A DNA stretch of 64,000 nucleotides. It comes from Haloprofundus salinisoli. Its GTDB lineage: Archaea; Halobacteriota; Halobacteria; Halobacteriales; Haloferacaceae. Positions 59,078-64,000 of this stretch are shown in pieces (position 1 is the first letter of the stretch; each line of letters starts with the position of its first letter). Under the pieces are notes generated by a model, which worked only from the letters and a program-made list of their open reading frames with translations, was not told where the DNA came from and made no database searches. The stretch covers positions 2,604,001-2,668,000 of the forward strand of contig NZ_CP083663.1 in NCBI RefSeq assembly GCF_020097815.1. The letters are read 5' to 3'. Both the position numbers and the translations under genes were made by a program.

Positions 59078-60423
59078 GTTCGCTCTGGGAGCGCGGCACG
59101 GAGACTACCGAGGGAGTCGAGGCGGTCGCCGACTGCCTCCGGTCGCATGCGCGTCCGCTGGACGGACCGGCAGACCTCGGCCCGCTCGTCGAGCGCGTCG
59201 CCGACGCCGACTACGTCCTCCTCGGCGAGGCGAGTCACGGCACGAGCGAGTTCTACCGTTGGCGTGCACGGCTGACCGCCCGTCTACTCGACGAACACGA
59301 TTTCTCGTTCGTCGCCGTCGAAGGCAACTGGACCGACTGCTACGAGGTGAACGAGTTCATTAAGCATCGTGACGACGTCGACGGTGCGCGCGATACCCTC
59401 GACCGGTTCGACCGCTGGCCGACGTGGATGTGGGCGAACTGGGAACTCGTCGAACTGGTCGAGTGGATGCGCGAGCGCAACGGCGAGCGGCCCGAAGATG
59501 AGCGAGTCGGCTTCTACGGCCTCGACGTGTACAGCCTCTACGAGTCGATGGAGGCGGTGCTGGAGTACCTCGAAGACGTCAACCCCGACGCGCTCGAACA
59601 GGCGCGCGACGCCTACAACTGCTTCTCGCCGTACGGCGAGGACGCGCGGTCGTACGCCCGCTCTACGCGGATGGTCCCCGACTCCTGCGAGGACGAGGTC
59701 GTCGAGGCGTTGACCGACCTCCGACGGAAAGCCCGAGAGTACGAGGCCGAGAACTCCGACGCCTACTTCTCGGCCGAGCAGAACGCGTTCGTCGCGCAGA
59801 ACGCCGAGCGGTACTACCGGACGATGGTTCGCAGCAGCAGCGAGTCGTGGAACGTCCGCGACCGCCACATGGCCGAGACGCTCGACCGACTCCGCGAACA
59901 CCACGACGGCGGTAAGGCGGTCGTCTGGGCGCACAACACCCACGTCGGCGACGCCCGTGCGACCGACATGGCCCGCCGCGGCGAACTCAACCTCGGCCAA
60001 CTCGTCCGGGAGTCGAACGCCGACGACGACGTGGCGATAGTCGGGTTCGGCACGCACCGCGGGAGCGTCGTCGCCGCGGACTCGTGGGGCGACCCCCACA
60101 AGCGCATGCGCGTCCCGCCCGCGCGCGAGGGTAGTTACGGTGACGCGTTCCACCGCGCGCTCGGCGAGAGCGGCAACCAGACCGCCGACGGATTCGTCGT
60201 CTTCGACGAGATGGCGGGGGAGGAGGCGTTGGCCGAACCGCGCGGCCACCGGGCCATCGGCGTCGTCTACCACCCCGAGCGCGACCGGGGCAACTACGTG
60301 CCGACGGTGCTGCCGCGGCGGTACGACGCGTTCGTCCACGTCGACGAATCGACGGCACTGCACCCGCTCCACGGGGAACCGGAGGGGACGGTCGAGCCCG
60401 AGACGTACCCGTGGGGCGTCTGA
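59074..60423 (+). CDS. erythromycin esterase-family hydrolase
   Basis: A 449-residue member of the EreA/EreB superfamily. GEASHGTSEFYRWR holds the catalytic His and Glu surroundings, then FVAVEGNWTDCYEVN, VVWAHNTHVGDAR and VGFGTHRGSV. The superfamily includes macrolide esterases and many uncharacterised hydrolases of succinoglycan-biosynthesis type. Macrolide resistance has no obvious value for a haloarchaeon, so another ester or lactone is likely. It starts at GTG 59074, coupled to the mini-ORF. Confidence 0.88.
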   Translation: MSSLWERGTETTEGVEAVADCLRSHARPLDGPADLGPLVERVADADYVLLGEASHGTSEFYRWRARLTARLLDEHDFSFVAVEGNWTDCYEVNEFIKHRDDVDGARDTLDRFDRWPTWMWANWELVELVEWMRERNGERPEDERVGFYGLDVYSLYESMEAVLEYLEDVNPDALEQARDAYNCFSPYGEDARSYARSTRMVPDSCEDEVVEALTDLRRKAREYEAENSDAYFSAEQNAFVAQNAERYYRTMVRSSSESWNVRDRHMAETLDRLREHHDGGKAVVWAHNTHVGDARATDMARRGELNLGQLVRESNADDDVAIVGFGTHRGSVVAADSWGDPHKRMRVPPAREGSYGDAFHRALGESGNQTADGFVVFDEMAGEEALAEPRGHRAIGVVYHPERDRGNYVPTVLPRRYDAFVHVDESTALHPLHGEPEGTVEPETYPWGV

Positions 60424-60474
60424 GAGACGAGTGAGAGAAGGTGGAGTCCGTACTCACGGTGTGGCGACGGCCAG

Positions 60475-62505
60475 TCAGTCCGAGCGGTCAGCGCCTTCGA
60501 GCGACGCGCCGAGCAACTGCGAGAGGCCGTTTCGGAGGTGTTCGTGGAACGTCGCGGGAGCGATACCGAGCCCTTCGGCGATCTCCTCGCCGGTGCTCTC
60601 GCGCGGCCACGTGAAGTAACCGGCGGCGAACGCCGCTTCGAGCGCGGCCTGCTGTTTGTCGGTCAGGCGCGAAGCCAGTGCCGACTGGAACTGCTTGAGC
60701 GTCTGGACGCTGCGCGTCGTCGACCGCTGAGCGACGAGTTCGGCGTCGGGGTACGCCCGCTGGACCGCGGTGGCGATTTCGCGGAGGTCTATCTCGTGGG
60801 GCACCTCGACGACGACGCGGAACTCGCCGTCCTCAACGACGGCCTCTACTACTTGGCCGCCGTAGCCCGCCAACTTCGAGGTGATGGGCGTCTCCGGCGA
60901 GCGAATCTCGACCAGACAGCCGTCCTCCCGCTCGGAGACGACGCGGGCGTGGTCGACGGAGGGGTCGTCGGTGAGCGCGGTTCTGACCTCCTCCCAGCCC
61001 ATGCCGTGGACGCGGATGAACTGGATGGCTTTGTCGTCTGCGAGCGGAATCGTCCGCTCGTACGTCACCGTACAGTCGCTGCCGTCGGTCGCCGCGAACA
61101 GCGGGCTCTCGGGGTCGCGCATGACGAACTCCAGTTGGACGACGATGTTGTCCAACAGCGCTTCCTTGCGCTCGATGGCGTTGATGGCGTGGCCGACGAT
61201 TTCGCGGAGTTGGGCGACGGCGTCGCGTTCCTGTCCGGTGAAGCCGTGTTCGCGCGACGAGTAGATGGTGAGTACGTCGTACTGGAACTCCTGGAAGCCG
61301 ATGGGGACGGCGGCGACCGATCGGTAACCGTTCTCCAGCGCCCACGAGCGCCACTCGCTGTCCGGTTCGTCTTCGACGTCGGTGACGACTTCGACCTCCT
61401 GGCTTCGCGTCGCTCGCATCGCCGGGGAGGCGCGCTCGCCGTCGGTGGCGTCGAGCGACTCGGTCTCTGAACTCAGCGAGGCGGTGTCGATGCCGGCGCT
61501 GGCGCGCGGCGTGATCGTCCCGCGGGCGCTGTTCACCTCGCCAATCCACGCCGCGGCGTACGACGAGGAGTCCGCGAGGCGCTCACAGACGATCTCCTCA
61601 ACCTCCTCGCGGGTCGACATCGAGACGAGCGCGCTGTTGATGCCTCTGATGACGCGGTTGAGCTGGTCGAGCGCCAACAGCTGTTCGCGCTGCTCGCGGA
61701 GTTGTTGCTCTCGCTGTTTTCGCTCGGTGATGTCGCGCTGTGAGCCGAGGAAGTGGACGATGTCGCCGCTCTCGTCCCGAATGGGGACGACTTCCACCCG
61801 GTTCCAAAACGGCGTGCCGTCCTTCCGGTAGTTTTTGAGTTCGACGGAGGCGGGCTCGCCCTCGTCGACGGCTTCGCGCAGCTGGTCGACCGTCTCGGGG
61901 TCGGTCTCTTCGCCCTGGAGGAACCGACAGTTCTGTCCGATGGCTTCGCTGGCCGTGTAGCCGGTGACCTCCTCGAACCCCTTGTTGACGTAGATGAGCG
62001 GGTTGTCGGGGCGGTTCGGGTCCGACAGACAGAGCGCGATGTCGGCGTCGTCCATCGCGTGAGTTTTCACCCACAGTTCGCGGTCGCGGATCTCCTGTTC
62101 GCTCTCGGTCGGGTGGACGCCGACGGAGCCGCGGAACTCCTCGTCCGACGGCCGCGAGACGAGGTCCAGTGTGAACGAGGCGGTGTCGCCGTCGGCGGTC
62201 GGTATCTCCGTCTCGACGGTCTCGACTGCGATGGTGTCGGCGTCGAGTAGGCGCTGGATGGCCTCGGCGAGCGCGTCGTCGCCTCCGTCTTCGACGGGCG
62301 CATCCTCTACGGCGGAGCGACTCAGAAGCGTCAGCGCGTCGTGGCCGACGAACTCCTCGCGGGTGAAGCCGGTCGTCTCTAAGAACAGATCGGTCACGGC
62401 GGCGATAGTGCCGTCGGTCTTGAGCCAAATCGTGCACCGATGTGTCGTCTCGGGAGGTTCCGAAGCGATTCGGCGTCTATCTTCTGGCGAGTTTTGGCGT
62501 GTCAT
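60475..62505 (-). CDS. PAS-LOV-GAF bacterio-opsin-activator regulator
   Basis: A 676-residue sensor-regulator. Order: PAS (about 20-135), a second PAS with the LOV flavin motif GQNCRFLQ (Cys193) and the flanking LOV residues VNKGFEEVTGY, NYRKDGTPFWN and HFLGSQRDIT (about 150-265), GAF-like domain (about 285-450), Bat-associated domain and HTH_10 at about 612-665 (LTDKQQAALEAAFAAGYFTW). Cys193 should form a blue-light flavin adduct. The protein is thus a probable light-dependent DNA-binding protein in one chain. No opsin gene is nearby. Confidence 0.92.
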   Translation of the reverse strand: MTRQNSPEDRRRIASEPPETTHRCTIWLKTDGTIAAVTDLFLETTGFTREEFVGHDALTLLSRSAVEDAPVEDGGDDALAEAIQRLLDADTIAVETVETEIPTADGDTASFTLDLVSRPSDEEFRGSVGVHPTESEQEIRDRELWVKTHAMDDADIALCLSDPNRPDNPLIYVNKGFEEVTGYTASEAIGQNCRFLQGEETDPETVDQLREAVDEGEPASVELKNYRKDGTPFWNRVEVVPIRDESGDIVHFLGSQRDITERKQREQQLREQREQLLALDQLNRVIRGINSALVSMSTREEVEEIVCERLADSSSYAAAWIGEVNSARGTITPRASAGIDTASLSSETESLDATDGERASPAMRATRSQEVEVVTDVEDEPDSEWRSWALENGYRSVAAVPIGFQEFQYDVLTIYSSREHGFTGQERDAVAQLREIVGHAINAIERKEALLDNIVVQLEFVMRDPESPLFAATDGSDCTVTYERTIPLADDKAIQFIRVHGMGWEEVRTALTDDPSVDHARVVSEREDGCLVEIRSPETPITSKLAGYGGQVVEAVVEDGEFRVVVEVPHEIDLREIATAVQRAYPDAELVAQRSTTRSVQTLKQFQSALASRLTDKQQAALEAAFAAGYFTWPRESTGEEIAEGLGIAPATFHEHLRNGLSQLLGASLEGADRSD

Positions 62506-62791
62506 TTCTGTCGAGACGCGCGTCGCAAACCGATGGGTCGTATGTGTGAGACGGCTCTGTGTCGGTCAACTACCACGGTTCGCAACCGGAACGCTCCCAG
62601 CGCGCAACCGAGCTACGGACAGTCGGGACGAGAGCGGTCACGTTCGATTCGCGCTCGACTGTCGTTACCGGTTTTAGCGTCCGAACACCCATAATTGCTG
62701 GGGCCCGGGTACGGTTACCCGGACTGTCTCGTTGGAGAACCAATTTCTTTCGGCCGTCCACTAATAATGGTTCGAGACGTGGGTTCGAGCG

Positions 62792-63139
62792 ATGCAGGAC
62801 AGCCCTGTCGACTCATCTACGCCCGAACTCGGCGGTCGTCCGGTCGCGTCGCTCTCCTCCGGACAACTCCAGATACTCTTTGCCAGTAGTCGACGCCAAC
62901 GGGTCGTTCGAGCGCTCCGAGCATGCTCGCAGCCGACGTCGTTGGACACGCTTGTCGACGCTGTCGTCGCACAGAACCCAAGAGAGGTCCCCGACGAGAC
63001 GACGGTCCGAAGGCGGCTCCGAGTCAGTTTGTACCACATCGACCTACCGAAACTCGACGAAGCGAACATCCTCCACTTCGACGAGGGCGAACGAGTCGTC
63101 ACCGACCTCACCGACGATATCGGCGGCATTCGTCTGTAA
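62792..63139 (+). CDS. small HTH-like regulator (DUF7344-like)
   Basis: A 115-residue protein. LSSGQLQILFASSRRQRVVR, RRRLRVSLYHIDLPKLDEAN and LHFDEGERVV match the DNA-binding domain of the membrane protein at 25475, without membrane helices. It is a likely haloarchaeal transcription factor. CTAATAATGG 28 bases upstream of the ATG indicates a leaderless start. Confidence 0.78.
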   Translation: MQDSPVDSSTPELGGRPVASLSSGQLQILFASSRRQRVVRALRACSQPTSLDTLVDAVVAQNPREVPDETTVRRRLRVSLYHIDLPKLDEANILHFDEGERVVTDLTDDIGGIRL

Positions 63140-63205
63140 CCGGTGACGGAGTCCCTATCTCTTAAGGGGCTATCTTCACGCCGAAGGCGCGCATACGTCG
63201 ACAGC

Positions 63206-63424
63206 GTGGCGCAGATCGAAATCACACTCCCGAACGACAAACAGGCACAGTTCGAGCGTCTCACCGAAGAGGAGTTCCTCAACGAGGAACGCGCGATAGA
63301 GGGACTGCTCTCGGCCGGACTCGAAGCCTACCGAGACGTCGCCGACAGAACAGAACCAGAAGTCGAGCGAAACCTCTTCACCGCCGACGCCGAAGACGAG
63401 TACGGCCGACGCGGGGAGCTGTAG
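63206..63424 (+). CDS. small RHH-like haloarchaeal protein
   Basis: A 72-residue protein from GTG 63206: MAQIEITLPNDKQAQFERL with a helix and NEERAIEGLLSAGLEAYR. The strand-helix-helix pattern (IEITLP then two helices) resembles ribbon-helix-helix proteins; I recall DUF7120, unverified. GCTATCTTC about 33 bases before the GTG is a possible promoter. An in-frame upstream start (63143) has Arg-rich, non-coding composition. Confidence 0.7.
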   Translation: MAQIEITLPNDKQAQFERLTEEEFLNEERAIEGLLSAGLEAYRDVADRTEPEVERNLFTADAEDEYGRRGEL

Positions 63425-63624
63425 CTCGCCCGACTGTTTTCGCCGCCGCCCCGAAACGACCGAGAGCGTCGCTGTAACCTCGAAGAGTCTCCTCCAGAAT
63501 CGAGTTTCGACTGCGTCGAACCGCCCCACATCGCAAAATTTCGAAACTGTGTGGAAATTGTATCGGGGTCGGTAGCCGAGAAGAGAGTGCGTCGCCGTCC
63601 CGCAGAGCCGCCGCAGTCGGGGCG

Positions 63625-64000
63625 TTATCGACGGTCGAACCGTTCGAGCGTCGACAGGAGGCCGACGTACTCGGCCCGCCGGGCAGCGAGCGCGGCCAGT
63701 CGGTCGTCGAGATCGTCGAGCGCGGCGTAGACGTCGTCCGCGACGGTGTCGGTGTCGCGGTCGCCGACCTCGAACTGCACCCGTCTGACGTGCTTGCAGC
63801 GGACGTCGCGGTACTGGAAGTCGGGACAGGTGCACGCTGGTTCGCGCGTGTCGACGACGTACTCGTCGCCGCTCCCCGTTCGGACGCGGTAGAAGTCGGG
63901 GGCCTCTCTGTCGACGAACATCGTCTCGGTGAGCGCGCGCACGTCGCGTTCGTCGACGGGGTCCGGAGTCGATTCTGCTGTCGTGTCTGGAACGTCTGGT
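63625..64000 (-). CDS. SWIM zinc-finger protein (partial, runs off the window)
   Basis: The frame is open to the window end, so the true start lies outside. The visible part reads ...PDPVDERDVRALTETMFVDR, then YRVRTGSGDEYVVDT and CTCPDFQYRDVRCKH, the CxCx(n)CxH of a SWIM zinc finger that binds DNA or protein. The C-terminal 55 residues are a predicted helix with many Ala, Leu and Asp. GTG 63942 is a possible internal start. Small SWIM proteins are common in haloarchaea; the role is unknown. Confidence 0.8.
   Translation of the reverse strand, partial: PDVPDTTAESTPDPVDERDVRALTETMFVDREAPDFYRVRTGSGDEYVVDTREPACTCPDFQYRDVRCKHVRRVQFEVGDRDTDTVADDVYAALDDLDDRLAALAARRAEYVGLLSTLERFDRR

Overview
The window is a piece of haloarchaeal (class Halobacteria) chromosome, probably from a Haloferacaceae-like genus. 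The DNA is GC-rich and the predicted proteins are acidic. Many genes have an AT-rich TATA-like element about 28-33 bases before the start codon, as expected for leaderless mRNAs. Archaeal and haloarchaeal families are present: proteasome alpha, bacterio-opsin-activator HTH_10 regulators, His_kinase_7TM kinases, Tat lipoproteins and a UbiA-type prenyltransferase. A tRNA-Glu, glmS, glmM, psmA and folate genes point to the main chromosome rather than a plasmid.

Layout. 0.3-17.6 kb is housekeeping: quinone oxidoreductase, UbiA-like enzyme, 7TM histidine kinase, two adjacent superoxide dismutases, a BioD-like P-loop ATPase, an MBL hydrolase, thyX plus dihydrofolate reductase, a divergent proteasome alpha subunit, a MOSC protein, an SDR enzyme, an amidohydrolase and a membrane-anchored winged-helix protein. 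tRNA-Glu (17.63 kb) is followed by a second copy of its own 3' end, the footprint of a lost integrated element. At 18-26 kb lie a rhodanese lipoprotein, convergent glmM and glmS (hexosamine supply), a membrane protein joining calcium-type TSP3 repeats to a cytoplasmic winged helix, and a small membrane HTH protein.

26.9-47.5 kb is a surface-polysaccharide or glycan locus. A rightward operon encodes a nucleotide-sugar dehydrogenase, a GT2, a DUF354 protein, a GT4 and a large membrane protein, each pair overlapping or nearly touching. A leftward operon encodes an asparagine-synthase-like protein, a DUF1616 protein and a DUF457 protein. Next come another GT4, a Tat-lipoprotein polysaccharide deacetylase and a small membrane protein. 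Last is a leftward trio: two Tat-exported beta-helix paralogues on either side of a flippase with a long Thr/Ser/Glu/Pro tail. No oligosaccharyltransferase is in view. glmS and glmM nearby could feed amino sugars to this locus.

47.9-64 kb holds stress and regulatory genes: two HTH_10 regulators (one with a canonical LOV photosensor motif), msrA, an aldo/keto reductase, a tyrosine recombinase, a ParA/acidic-partner pair, a DUF892 ferritin-like protein, a CPA1 antiporter, an erythromycin-esterase-family protein, a SWIM zinc-finger protein cut by the window end, and small haloarchaeal proteins.

The most unexpected pattern is a recurrent gene start. At least eight genes are preceded by a 17-32 codon mini-ORF whose stop codon overlaps or touches the main start codon. 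Most mini-ORFs begin 27-34 bases after a TATA-like element, and many hide a Shine-Dalgarno sequence for the main gene in their last codons. The affected genes are psmA, glmS, the sugar dehydrogenase, the flippase, a beta-helix protein, an HTH_10 regulator, parA and the esterase. This looks like leaderless entry followed by coupled re-initiation.
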